A stretch of DNA of 64,000 nt from Tragulus kanchil. Its lineage: Eukaryota; Chordata; Mammalia; Artiodactyla; Tragulidae. Shown here in pieces: positions 46,320-57,490 of this stretch. The notes under the pieces are model-generated. The model had not been told where the DNA came from. It made no database searches and worked only from the letters and a program-made list of their open reading frames with translations. A program made the position numbers and the translations under genes. The stretch is taken from the NCBI GenBank assembly GCA_022376925.1, contig JAIOJX010000001.1, positions 4,373,501 to 4,437,500 on the forward strand, given 5' to 3'. Positions within the stretch are counted from its first letter, which is position 1. Each line of letters starts with the position of its first letter.

Positions 46320-48446
46320 AGAGAACAAAGGAAAAAACGCACTGGCTTGAAACATGTTGCCAGATTTCAAAGGTAGAGGCAAAATAGGAGGTGGCAATTA
46401 AAATGTAATTACACAGAGTCTGGACAGTGACAAAAGTTCACAGGACAGTCAGTGGCTGTGGGTTTTCTGTAACAGACACAAATACACATGATGATAACTG
46501 CAAACAGCAATCATCAGTGACAAACCCCAAATCAACTATCAATGTTTACAGACTCACTTCTTCCCCAGACCATAGCGCCTTACATCAGGCCAAATGCTAA
46601 AAGACTTGACACTAGGAGCATCTCCACTCCACCCTGCGAGGCGCCACTGGACTCGTACAAACTGTCTGACTCTCTCTGCTTCTCCCAAATCGACAGGACT
46701 CTCCTCCTCCTGGCAAATTAAGTCCTCTGCAGGGAACTTAATGATAAAACGGCTTGTGCTGGAGTCGGCTCATCAGGAAAAAGCTAGCAGATGCTGAAAG
46801 GTTTGCAAAAGAGATTAAGAATCACACTGGGCGATAGAAGTTTTAGTGGAAATGGAATAAATGACCAAGTGAGTTTCTATTTGGCATTTGTCAGTTTGTA
46901 CAATGCCTCTTGGTCATATCCACTGTCACATCAAAAGCGGAAGCAACTCAGCCACCTGGTTGAAAAGGTACGGCTGGAGCGAACAACACAGTCTGCAGAG
47001 AATACACACAGACAATGCGCCAGAACACAATTCTGCTGCAACAAAAGCCGTCATTGTACTTACAAAGTCACAAAACGAAGTATAAACACTTTTGTCATGA
47101 ATGTTTAGGAAAACCACTTACAAAATTCTCAGAAATGTACAGGTAGCTTGAAAAATCACCAGCTTTCTATTTTGTCACAGGTAGAGAGAGGGATGGGGGT
47201 GGGCTGCTGCCCCTCAAACTGTCATGACGCAACAAGCGTGTGGCTGGGTGGGACCACCGTGTAGATCTGCTATGGACTCACACCACTCCCCGGAGTGGTG
47301 GTGGCCACGTGGAGGCTTTCAGGGCATTTAAAGCTCGCTGGGGTCCTGGGGGCTGGGGGCCTCACTCTGGGCTGCGACATCCTGGGCAGCAGCCTGCTCT
47401 TCTATAATGGTGATGATCTTCAGGTTGCACACCCAGTCTGTATCTGGGCTCACGTTGGAGTCTTTCAAGAAAGCTTCCAGCTGATACATTTCAGCAGAGT
47501 CAGTGAGTGAACGAACACCGTCCAGTGGCGATTTGGGCAACGACGCAGTGGGGGCTCCCATTCTGTCGCAGGGACCCGGGGATGGGGTGGCAGCCACACT
47601 GGAGGTGGCGGCAGCAGCCAGCTGGGGAAGATCATCCAGTGAGCGCGGGCGATGACTCAGTGGACCCCTTGCCCGACACTGGAGGGGGGGGCGGCAGCAG
47701 CAGCACGGGAGGATGCTAAAAGACTTGACACTAGGAGCATCTCCACTCCACCCTGCGAGGCGCCACTGGACTCGTACAAACTGTCTGACTCTCTCTGCTT
47801 CTCCCAAATCGACAGGACTCTCCTCCTCCTGGCAAATTAAGTCCTCTGCAGGGAACTTAATGATAAAACGGCTTGTGCTGGAGTCGGCTCATCAGGAAAA
47901 AGCTAGCAGATGCTGAAAGGTTTGCAAAAGAGATTAAGAATCACACTGGGCGATAGAAGTTTTAGTGGAAATGGAATAAATGACCAAGTGAGTTTCTATT
48001 TGGCATTTGTCAGTTTGTACAATGCCTCTTGGTCATATCCACTGTCACATCAAAAGCGGAAGCAACTCAGCCACCTGGTTGAAAAGGTACGGCTGGAGCG
48101 AACAACACAGTCTGCAGAGAATACACACAGACAATGCGCCAGAACACAATTCTGCTGCAACAAAAGCCGTCATTGTACTTACAAAGTCACAAAACGAAGT
48201 ATAAACACTTTTGTCATGAATGTTTAGGAAAACCACTTACAAAATTCTCAGAAATGTACAGGTAGCTTGAAAAATCACCAGCTTTCTATTTTGTCACAGG
48301 TAGAGAGAGGGATGGGGGTGGGCTGCTGCCCCTCAAACTGTCATGACGCAACAAGCGTGTGGCTGGGTGGGACCACCGTGTAGATCTGCTATGGACTCAC
48401 ACCACTCCCCGGAGTGGTGGTGGCCACGTGGAGGCTTTCAGGGCAT
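46320..48446 (-). other. Probable 3'UTR of the minus-strand gene, containing duplication 16
   Basis: Between the stop codon and the AATAAA signal there is no repeat family and no competing open frame. Sequence in 46594-46671 occurs three times (also at about 45449-45524 and 47713-47790) because duplications 15 and 16 overlap. Confidence 0.5.
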
Positions 48447-48789
48447 TTAAAGCTCGCTGGGGTCCTGGGGGCTGGGGGCCTCACTCTGGGCTGCGACATC
48501 CTGGGCAGCAGCCTGCTCTTCTATAATGGTGATGATCTTCAGGTTGCACACCCAGTCTGTATCTGGGCTCACGTTGGAGTCTTTCAAGAAAGCTTCCAGC
48601 TGATACATTTCAGCAGAGTCAGTGAGTGAACGAACACCGTCCAGTGGCGATTTGGGCAACGACGCAGTGGGGGCTCCCATTCTGTCGCAGGGACCCGGGG
48701 ATGGGGTGGCAGCCACACTGGAGGTGGCGGCAGCAGCAGCCAGCTGGGGAAGATCATCCAGTGAGCGCTCGGGCGATGACTCAGTGGAC
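46594..48789. repeat. Tandem duplication 16 (unit 1119 bp)
   Basis: Copy 1 is 46594-47712 and copy 2 is 47713-48789. The last 60 bp of copy 1 are corrupted: 'gtggaccccttgcccgacac' stands for 'gtggacatccccattctgtc' in copy 2, and a CAG triplet and a TC are missing. The duplication gives a second, broken copy of the last coding codons of the minus-strand gene. Confidence 0.95.
47328..47665 (-). pseudogene. Duplicate of the 3' coding end of the terminal exon
   Basis: Here the minus strand repeats the last roughly 110 codons of the gene (SLDDLPQLAA, then DRMGAPTASLPKSPLDGV, then NLKIITIIEE and the DPSEL stop), matching 48447-48784. Upstream of LDDLPQLAA the frame is lost at the duplication junction: a missing triplet removes one Ala, and 'gcgcgggcg' replaces 'gcgctcgggcg'. 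It is most likely an assembly duplicate rather than a genomic pseudogene. Confidence 0.8.
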
Positions 48790-49624
48790 ATCCCCATTCT
48801 GTCGCCCGGGGACAGGCTGGCAGCCACAGTGGGGTTGGCGGTAGCAGGAGGATCAGCGGGCATCGAGCTTGGCGGCTCGATGCCCTGCGTGGGACTCACA
48901 GGCACAAGGCTGGCCACACTTTGCTGGAGGGACGTGGTGGCATGAGGCACGGGCCCCCCCACTGGGCTCTGCACGAGACTCGGGCTGTCTAGCAGGCGGA
49001 CGCTGGGGCTGGCTGGAGAGGGAGCCACCTTCTCAGTGGGTTTGCCTTTCGGGGCCACCTGCCCAGGGGCCACAACTGCCTGCTGCAATGGACGTGCCGG
49101 GGCGACCAGGGAGGCTGCCATCAAGGCCCTGGTGGAGACAGATCTGCTTTCAAACTGCTGCTGCAGGTCATGAGCTGCTTGGCTTGGGGGTGGCTCTCTC
49201 AACGCCTCTGTGGTCACGTGTGCTGTCGACAACATCCAGGCAGTGTTGTAGCACATCGCGGACATTCCTGGCATATAGGGCTCCGTGAACTGGTACGGAC
49301 TCAGGAACTGGCTGCCCAGGTGACTGGGATGGAATTGAGGCAGGGGCACTCCCCCGAGGGGGGCACTGGGAACGTGCATGTAGCCCAAGTGCGAGGGTGG
49401 GGCTGTGAGAAACGGCGGGTTAGAGCTGAAACAGCCCCAATGCCTGTGGGGAGTTGGTGAGATCCTGCCCACATGCTTCTGGCTCTGGTGCCTGGTGGAT
49501 GAGACCATTTCTGAACGCAGTCTGCTGTAGAATTGCCCAGCTCTGGATGGTGGCATGGGCTGGCTGGGTGGGGAGCCTGCCTCGGTCTGGCTATGCTTGG
49601 AGGTGACTGGATCTTGGACAGCTG
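48447..49624 (-). CDS. Terminal coding exon of an unidentified gene, Pro/Ser-rich tail
   Basis: A minus-strand exon bounded by a strong acceptor (pyrimidine-rich 'cttctctctttcag' before 49624) and a stop at 48447. It adds about 391 residues. The frame is set by joining to the exon at 51712-51796, whose last G completes GCA (Ala). Order: a basic segment (RAGQFYSRLRSEMV, then HRHWG), an aromatic/proline stretch with PPFLTAPPSHLGYMHVPSAP and SQFLSPYQFTEPYMPG, a Gln/Ser/Ala/Pro-rich disordered middle with short SP motifs (PSPASPSVRLLDSPS), and a C-terminal hydrophobic/acidic segment EMYQLEAFLKDSNV ... WVCNLKIITIIEEQ that looks foldable, ending SPQDPSEL. No catalytic motif or transmembrane helix is visible, and I do not recognise the family. 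The uninterrupted frame across 1.18 kb, splice sites at the 5' side and the in-frame partner exon together make it a real exon. Confidence 0.8.
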
Positions 49625-51135
49625 CTGAAAGAGAGAAGTGGGGTGACTTCCAAAGCTGTCGTCACCTGAGCTGCAGCTGCCACTGGCCCCGCACTGACCT
49701 TTCACCTTCTGCCCTTGGCTCCTACTGAGCATTCTCCTCTCCCCTTGTTCCTCAACCCTCAGCCTGGACTGCGCCTCTTGGGGGAAGCCCTCCTAGACTC
49801 TTTGGGGCTCTGCTCCCAGCCTCCCCCTCTGCCCAAGAGTAGATCACATTCAGCTGAAATGCCTGTAGGCTGCAGGTCCACAAAGACAGGGCCTGGTTCT
49901 GCTTTTACACCCAATAAAATCCCACACAGCCCTGGTACCACCCACCCCCTGACGCCGGGGTCAGTGGACATCCCCATTCTGTCGCCCGGGGACAGGCTGG
50001 CAGCCACAGTGGGGTTGGCGGTAGCAGGAGGATCAGCGGGCATCGAGCTTGGCGGCTCGATGCCCTGCGTGGGACTCACAGGCACAAGGCTGGCCACACT
50101 TTGCTGGAGGGACGTGGTGGCATGAGGCACGGGCCCCCCCACTGGGCTCTGCACGAGACTCGGGCTGTCTAGCAGGCGGACGCTGGGGCTGGCTGGAGAG
50201 GGAGCCACCTTCTCAGTGGGTTTGCCTTTCGGGGCCACCTGCCCAGGGGCCACAACTGCCTGCTGCAATGGACGTGCCGGGGCGACCAGGGAGGCTGCCA
50301 TCAAGGCCCTGGTGGAGACAGATCTGCTTTCAAACTGCTGCTGCAGGTCATGAGCTGCTTGGCTTGGGGGTGGCTCTCTCAACGCCTCTGTGGTCACGTG
50401 TGCTGTCGACAACATCCAGGCAGTGTTGTAGCACATCGCGGACATTCCTGGCATATAGGGCTCCGTGAACTGGTACGGACTCAGGAACTGGCTGCCCAGG
50501 TGACTGGGATGGAATTGAGGCAGGGGCACTCCCCCGAGGGGGGCACTGGGAACGTGCATGTAGCCCAAGTGCGAGGGTGGGGCTGTGAGAAACGGCGGGT
50601 TAGAGCTGAAACAGCCCCAATGCCTGTGGGGAGTTGGTGAGATCCTGCCCACATGCTTCTGGCTCTGGTGCCTGGTGGATGAGACCATTTCTGAACGCAG
50701 TCTGCTGTAGAATTGCCCAGCTCTGGATGGTGGCATGGGCTGGCTGGGTGGGGAGCCTGCCTCGGTCTGGCTATGCTTGGAGGTGACTGGATCTTGGACA
50801 GCTGCTGAAAGAGAGAAGTGGGGTGACTTCCAAAGCTGTCGTCACCTGAGCTGCAGCTGCCACTGGCCCCGCACTGACCTTTCACCTTCTGCCCTTGGCT
50901 CCTACTGAGCATTGTCCTCTCCCCTTGTTCCTCAACCCTCAGCCTGGACTGCGCCTCTTGGGGGAAGCCCTCCTAGACTCTTTGGGGCTCTGCTCCCAGC
51001 CTCCCCCTCTGCCCAAGAGTAGATCACATTCAGCTGAAATGCCTGTAGGCTGCCAGGTCCACAAAGACAGGGCCTGGTTCTGCTTTTACACCCAATAAAA
51101 TCCCCACACAGCCCTGGTACCACCCACCCCCCTGA
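48781..51135. repeat. Tandem duplication 17 (unit 1180 bp)
   Basis: Copy 1 is 48781-49960 and copy 2 is 49961-51135, offset 1180, the longest unit. Copies are identical over the exon. The right end of copy 1 lacks a few bases present in copy 2 ('aatcccaca'/'aatccccaca', 'ggctgcagg'/'ggctgccagg') and ends in 'gacgccgggg', a corrupted link. The unit holds most of the terminal exon plus the adjacent intron. Confidence 0.95.
49961..50804 (-). pseudogene. Duplicate of the 5' part of the terminal exon
   Basis: Minus-strand copy of 48781-49624: the same acceptor at 50804, the same codons from AVQDPVTSKHSQ to SPGDRMGMSTE, then cut at the junction (49961). The frame runs on into intron sequence to a stop at 49759. 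It lacks the last 110 or so codons. If the duplication were genomic, this would be the exon nearest the upstream exon and would splice into a truncated protein. Confidence 0.8.
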
Positions 51136-51330
51136 AGGATGTCCACCTCTTGACACTGGCCTGCAACCTGTCTGTCTGGCCCCTGTGGCTAAAGCACACT
51201 TGACATGTCGGACATTCAGCTGGCGATCAGGCCCGAAGGAAAAGGTGTTTTTGTCTTTTGCAAGACAATGGTAGAGCGATGGTGCTATTGTGCCCCCGGA
51301 CAACAGCGAAGATGCTGAACGGCTGCTGGG
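51136..51330. other. Intron of the minus-strand gene, single copy
   Basis: It lies between duplications 17 and 18, on the intron side of the acceptor. Nothing else was recognised. Confidence 0.4.
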
Positions 51331-51711
51331 AGGCAAGCAGCCTCCCCGGAGCCCCATATAAGAACACCCTTGTCCTGCCTCACGTCACTACTGGTGGGGA
51401 CGACTGTTTAACACACGTCTCCCCGATTAGTCTGGCAGAGATTAGGCCAATCAATGTTGATTACACGGTTGAATCGATCTCTTGAATCGGTGATTTCAGA
51501 GGCATTAAGACTGAGCCTACAACTGGGACTCTAGGGAAGCTTTCCATGGGACCGATACAACCAGGGTGCCCTGGAAGTGCCTCACAGACCTCCTCTGTTT
51601 CCCTCAGTGCTTTCCAGAACCATCTCAGTAACTGTTTATGCTGGAATGAATTCTCCCCCAAGCTCACACACACTCTTCACCCCTTTGAGAACATGCACTT
51701 GAACTGTTTAC

Positions 51712-51796
51712 CTTGAAATTGACTCATCTGTGGGGGGATACGTGAACTCTGCTGTTCACGGGTCATTGCCGTATGACCTGATCTCCGCTTCTCTTG
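51712..51796 (-). CDS. Internal coding exon (85 nt) of the unidentified gene
   Basis: Minus strand: acceptor 'cttctgtttag' precedes 51796 and donor 'CAAG|gtaaacag' follows 51712. The 85 nt read QEKRRSGHTAMTREQQSS then RIPPQMSQFQ with one G left over (phase 1). That G pairs with the CA at the start of the terminal exon to give Ala, so the two exons join in frame. The peptide is polar and Gln-rich, with no recognised domain. An identical copy lies at 52819-52903. With a single gene only one of the two should exist. Confidence 0.7.
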
Positions 51797-52818
51797 CTAA
51801 ACAGAAGATGAAAAAGAAATGTTAGATTAAGGCTACCAAGAAATACTAGCCTTGGCATCGTCATGTGGGGACTCAGGATGCGGCTTTAGCGCAGCAGAAA
51901 GCATGAGTGGACACACACTGGCATGCATGCCTCGCCCTCCCAAGCAAAATTCCACAGGCATGAGGAAAACTAGGACTCTGCACCTGGGTTAAAGAAACAA
52001 TTGCAACAGCAGAAGATGGAGTGGGAGACACAGAGCTTAACAGCAAGAGCACAGAGAAAAAAGATTTACGCATTCTGGATGTTCTTCTGCTCAGAATGGG
52101 GCAGCAGTGAGATGTGGTCACCAAAAAAGCAAATGTAACATTAGGCTGCATTAACAGAAGCAGAGTACGTAGAAGGAGGGAGGTGACAGGCCTACGTTAG
52201 TTTGCCTTCAGACCATGTCTACAGTGCTGACGAGCGTGTGGGCGGCCAGCCTCAGGGAGACCCAAACTCGCCACACCCAAAGGACACTAAGAGATTGAGT
52301 TAGGACTTGGGCTTCCAAGCATGTGGGCAAAGAATGGCTGAACAAAACAAGGATGTCGGCGGTGGGGCAGAGCAGGCTCTGGGGTGCCCAGCCTCTCTGT
52401 GGGTTCTCAAGGCTTGTTCCAGTGGTCCTGGCATGAAGAGTCCAGGCAAGCAGCCTCCCGGAGCCCCATATAAGAACACCCTTGTCCTGCCTCACGTCAC
52501 TACTGGTGGGGACGACTTTTTAACACACGTCCGATTAGTCTGGCAGAGATTAGGCCAATCAATGTTGATTACACGGTTGAATCGATCTCTTGAATCGGTG
52601 ATTTCAGAGGCATTAAGACTGAGCCTACAACTGGGACTCTAGGGAAGCTTTCCATGGGACCGATACAACCAGGGTGCCCTGGAAGTGCCTCACAGACCTC
52701 CTCTGTTTCCCTCAGTGCTTTCCAGAACCATCTCAGTAACTGTTTATGCTGGAATGAATTCTCCCCCAAGCTCACACACACTCTTCCCCCTTTGAGAACA
52801 TGCACTTGAACTGTTTAC

Positions 52819-52903
52819 CTTGAAATTGACTCATCTGTGGGGGGATACGTGAACTCTGCTGTTCACGGGTCATTGCCGTATGACCTGATCTCCGCTTCTC
52901 TTG
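52819..52903 (-). CDS. Second copy of the 85-nt internal exon
   Basis: Same acceptor, donor and codons as 51712-51796, at offset 1107. Inclusion of both would keep phase 0 on entry and phase 1 on exit, so tandem inclusion would shift the frame (85 is not a multiple of 3). This argues that only one copy is genuine or used. Confidence 0.55.
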
Positions 52904-53547
52904 CTAAACAGAAGATGAAAAAGAAATGTTAGATTAAGGCTACCAAGAAATACTAGCCTTGGCATCGTCATGTGGGGACTCAGGATGCGGCTTTAGCGCA
53001 GCAGAAAGCATGAGTGGACACACACTGGCATGCATGCCTCGCCCTCCCAAGCAAAATTCCACAGGCATGAGGAAAACTAGGACTCTGCACCTGGGTTAAA
53101 GAAACAATTGCAACAGCAGAAGATGGAGTGGGAGACACAGAGCTTAACAGCAAGAGCACAGAGAAAAAAGATTTACGCATTCTGGATGTTCTTCTGCTCA
53201 GAATGGGGCAGCAGTGAGATGTGGTCACCAAAAAAGCAAATGTAACATTAGGCTGCATTAACAGAAGCAGAGTACGTAGAAGGAGGGAGGTGACAGGCCT
53301 ACGTTAGTTTGCCTTCAGACCATGTCTACAGTGCTGACGAGCGTGTGGGCGGCCAGCCTCAGGGAGACCCAAACTCGCCACACCCAAAGGACACTAAGAG
53401 ATTGAGTTAGGACTTGGGCTTCCAAGCATGTGGGCAAAGAATGGCTGAACAAAACAAGGATGTCGGCGGTGGGGCAGAGCAGGCTCTGGGGTGCCCAGCC
53501 TCTCTGTGGGTTCTCAAGGCTTGTTCCAGTGGTCCTGGCATGAAGAG

Positions 53548-55275
53548 CAGGGTGATCACCCGGTCGGAGGGCTACACCACCTGGGGCCTGGGGCAGCCAC
53601 TCCCTCCCGGCTTCCCTTCTGCTTTGCTGACCGGCACAGCATAAGCGATGGGAATGGGCTTCTAGTCTCCATCTCCAAGCTGGGTGGGCAAGAGGAGGAG
53701 CTAAGCTTCAGTGATGCAGTCCCAGTCCCGCATCTGGGGGTGCCTCGAGGGGACCACTGCAAGAGAGCCAGCTGAGGACACGCAGAAGGCACAACTTTAC
53801 CCAAGACCCTCAGCCGCTGGGTGCCAGGGTGCGGCTGGGCCCAGATCTGACTCCCAGTCCACGGCCACCCGCTGCCATCTCTCTCCTCTCCTCTGCTCCC
53901 TGACGTGCCAGCAGCCAAGGCAGCACTGTCAGGGAGCGCGTCTCTCTGAGTTCACTTCGGAACTGGGTCCCCTACCCGCGAAGATGCCAGAAGACTTGAC
54001 CAAAGAGCACAGGCCGGCCTGCTTCTCAGCTCTTGGACGGCTGGCGTGGGAAGGGGCCAGGGTGGAGGGCCGGTGCTTGGGAGAGTGCCCGACTCCCAGG
54101 CCTGGCGGTAGTTCCCGGCCTCGGTTCCTGCCAACTGGGGCTGCTGGAGTGTGGCAGCAGGGCTGGCCCTGGGGCTGCACTCCTCCTGCTAAAGTGTGGG
54201 GGTGGGGGAACGGGACCTGAGGAGCACAGGGGTCACAAGACCACCAGGCCATGCCACTGGGAAGTGGAGGACCTGGGGAGCCAGGGGGTGGGAGGCTCTG
54301 GTGCGGCCCGAGGCGCTCAGGATGGGAAGGCATTTCTGAAGGCAGCCCTCTCACGTTCCACCAGTCGCAGGAGATCCAGGCAGATCTGTGGCCCCAGCAT
54401 TTGATGTGACCACAGGCTCACAGAGGCCCCGGGGCTTGCTCAAGGCAGCATGGCTGGCTAACTGCAGTGGCTCCTAACTGCAGCTCCAGAGCCTCAGCCC
54501 CCCAGCCCGGGGCTGCTGGGAGCAGCGCCTGACCTCTGTCTACACCAGCTCTAACACCGGCCCCACCGGCCCCTCCGTTACGTCCATCAGATAACACTGC
54601 TGGACCGTGGGGCGGGGGAGGCGGGTGGTGGCTGCGCAGGGCGGCAAAGAGAAACCAGGGGCAGCAATGTGCTGCCGAGTCCAAAGGGAAGGAGGCGGAG
54701 AGGAAGACACCCCAGGGCTGGGGAGACCCAAGCGAAGGCAGGTCTGGGGTAGGGCTCCGTGTGGAGGAAGCGGGCAGTGTCTGCCAAAGGAAACAGCGCT
54801 TCTTGAAGGCTCCAGGATTACAGGGGCAGCATGAGGTTGGCTAGTGCTCATCCGAGGAAGCAGAACAATCTACAACATCCAGAGTTGAAGGGAAAGTCCA
54901 AGTCCAAACGGCAGGGCCCATGCTGGCCTGGAGAACGAGCCTCTGCCATCCCAGGGTGCTGCTCTTACGCAGGGATGCATCTCTTCGTGCTGCCGGGGCC
55001 GGGGTGGGGGCAGCGCCAGCGCTCTGCTCCCGGCCTGCGCCCGTCCCCGGCACTCTCTCCAGACCCCCAGGAGACGGCTCCCTTTGTTTGACAGACAGAG
55101 GCCCCCATCCTTTGTTCTCCATCAGTGTGCTCCATCCAGAAGATAAGCCCCGAGAAAACAGCTGTTGCTTTTGGACACTGACAATTAGAATCCTTGGAAA
55201 ATGGAGAAAACAGGAAACGACAAATGTTTTCAGTGACCAGGACGCATGGCTGAGAGGGGCCGCTTAGGGACGGAC
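53548..55275. other. GC-rich single-copy stretch, probably intron of the minus-strand gene
   Basis: Further upstream exons of the minus-strand gene must lie here or beyond the window. I looked for acceptor/donor pairs with an open frame and did not find a convincing one. A MIR fragment is present near 54385-54460 ('gtgaccacaggctcacagag', 'gcttgctcaaggcagcatgg'). Minus-strand ORFs 53929-54354 and 54841-55122 are composition artefacts as far as I can see. Confidence 0.4.
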
Positions 55276-57490
55276 GCTCTGGAGGATGGCTCAGTCTTCT
55301 CCTCGGGCGCGGTCATGGTGCTTGCTCCCGCCGTACCAGGGGACCCAGTAGGGCAGCGGCAGGTGGGCCCTGTGGGAGCTGGTGTGTTTCCCCACGTGGC
55401 CCCGGCTCCTCCTGCCGCCTGGCAAGGGCCGCCCTCAGAGACAGGCCTCCGCCAGGACGGGGTCCAGGAAGTCCTCAGACCGACCGCCTTTGTAGAAGCT
55501 TCATGCTGAGGTCAAGGAAGCTCTCGGGACTCACTCAAGGCCGGGCGCTCCGTTCGTGTGTGTTGGGCAGAGGCAGGAGAGACAGGCGCAAAGATGACCT
55601 GAACCCCTCTCCGCCTCGCGACACAGCAGAGTGCGACCCAGGGCCACCCAGGAGGTCACGCTGTCCTGCAGGCCTCAGCCTTCAGCCCCCAAGGCGGAGG
55701 TCTGCTGTGAGTCTCGAGCAAGCCCCTGGGGTGCCCTCTGTCCACTGTGGCCCACGAATTCAACCCCTTACGAAGGTGCTAAGTGGCTGGGGACTGGGAC
55801 AGAGGCACCGTCTCCCGACTCCATCTCCATCTCGGTGGCTTCAGGATGACCTGGTCCCAGAAGGGCCGAGCCTCTGTGCTGGGACTGATCGGGCCGCAGA
55901 GGAAACAAATGTCTCTGCAGCTCTCCTTTCTTCTCCCCACCGGGGGCGCCGCGTCCTCCGTCCTACAGCAAGTCTGGCCTTCCTGAGTTTGGGCCCAGCT
56001 GGAGGTCCTGTCCCTCCAAGCTCAGCTTCCAAAAGTTCACAGTGAAGAGTGGAGGACCAAGATTCTGTCCTGCCCTCCACTGCTGAGTGGAAGGCCTGGC
56101 TTGTCTTGGAAGAGAGACAATAAGGTAGGGAAAAGAATTCTCCATGTTGACTCACTTAGATCCCTTGATCTTTGCCTCCTGGGGATAGAGAAGGACAGGC
56201 CCAAGGGAACGATGTCCCCATTCCGTTTTGCTAATTCTGTTTCATTGTCAATCTCGTGCTGGACATGCTGAAGAGCACTATGACTCTGAGAAGGGTAAAG
56301 AAAATCGGTAGCCCTTGAATGGAAAGCACTGTCTCCTGAGGCCAGTGGGACGGAGGCGAGGCTGCGGGACAGAAGCTCTGGAGGATGGCTCAGTCTTCTC
56401 CTCGGGCGCGGTCATGGTGCTTGCTCCCGCCGTACCAGGGGACCCAGTAGGGCAGCGGCAGGTGGGCCCTGTGGGAGCTGGTGTGTTTCCCCACGTGGCC
56501 CCGGCTCCTCCTGCCGCCTGGCAAGGGCCGCCCTCAGAGACAGGCCTCCGCCAGGACGGGGTCCAGGAAGTCCTCAGACCGACCGCCTTTGTAGAAGCTT
56601 CATGCTGAGGTCAAGGAAGCTCTCGGGACTCACTCAAGGCCGGGCGCTCCGTTCGTGTGTGTTGGGCAGAGGCAGGAGAGACAGGCGCAAAGATGACCTG
56701 AACCCCTCTCCGCCTCGCGACACAGCAGAGTGCGACCCAGGGCCACCCAGGAGGTCACGCTGTCCTGCAGGCCTCAGCCTTCAGCCCCCAAGGCGGAGGT
56801 CTGCTGTGAGTCTCGAGCAAGCCCCTGGGGTGCCCTCTGTCCACTGTGGCCCACGAATTCAACCCCTTACGAAGGTGCTAAGTGGCTGGGGACTGGGACA
56901 GAGGCACCGTCTCCCGACTCCATCTCCATCTCGGTGGCTTCAGGATGACCTGGTCCCAGAAGGGCCGAGCCTCTGTGCTGGGACTGATCGGGCCGCAGAG
57001 GAAACAAATGTCTCTGCAGCTCTCCTTTCTTCTCCCCACCGGGGGCGCCGCGTCCTCCGTCCTACAGCAAGTCTGGCCTTCCTGAGTTTGGGCCCAGCTG
57101 GAGGTCCTGTCCCTCCAAGCTCAGCTTCCAAAAGTTCACAGTGAAGAGTGGAGGACCAAGATTCTGTCCTGCCCTCCACTGCTGAGTGGAAGGCCTGGCT
57201 TGTCTTGGAAGAGAGACAATAAGGTAGGGAAAAGAATTCTCCATGTTGACTCACTTAGATCCCTTGATCTTTGCCTCCTGGGGATAGAGAAGGACAGGCC
57301 CAAGGGAACGATGTCCCCATTCCGTTTTGCTAATTCTGTTTCATTGTCAATCTCGTGCTGGACATGCTGAAGAGCACTATGACTCTGAGAAGGGTAAAGA
57401 AAAATCGGTAGCCCTTGAATGGAAAGCACTGCTTGTTCCTGCAGGCTGAGGCCAGTGGGACGGGAGGACGAGGCTGCGCGGACAGAAGCC
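55276..57490. repeat. Tandem duplication 19 (unit 1099 bp)
   Basis: Copy 1 is 55276-56374 and copy 2 is 56375-57490, offset 1099. The last 60 bp of copy 1 are a compressed version of copy 2: 'gcactgtctcctgaggcc' for 'gcactgcttgttcctgcag...gaggcc', and 'gacggaggcgaggctgcggg' for 'gacgggaggacgaggctgcg'. No gene is assigned; the 180-codon frame at 55503 recurs at 56602. Confidence 0.95.

Larger units (their letters stand above)
44404..46671. repeat. Tandem duplication 15 (unit about 1.12 kb)
   Basis: Copy 1 is 44404-45524 and copy 2 is 45549-46671. The offset is 1145 at the start, 1142 through most of the unit, and 1147 at the end. The 24-bp spacer 45525-45548 ('cctcaggcaaataaacgg') is a corrupted version of the sequence after copy 2 ('cttctcccaaatcgacagg'). 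The unit holds a BovB tail and the distal part of a 3'UTR with its poly(A) signal. Confidence 0.95.
51331..53547. repeat. Tandem duplication 18 (unit about 1.11 kb)
   Basis: Copy 1 is 51331-52440 and copy 2 is 52444-53547. The offset falls from 1113 to 1107 through small deletions in the first 350 bp of copy 2 ('ctccccgg'/'ctcccgg', 'gtctccccgatt'/'gtccgatt', 'cttcacccc'/'cttccccc'). The unit contains the 85-nt coding exon. Confidence 0.95.

Noticed and set aside
49911..49920. Plus-strand AATAAA as a gene end
   Set aside because: No plus-strand coding exon precedes it. It lies in an intron of the minus-strand gene.
55503..56045. 180-codon plus-strand ORF repeated at 56602-57144
   Set aside because: The repetition comes from duplication 19, not from selection. 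No domain, and minus-strand frames are also open.
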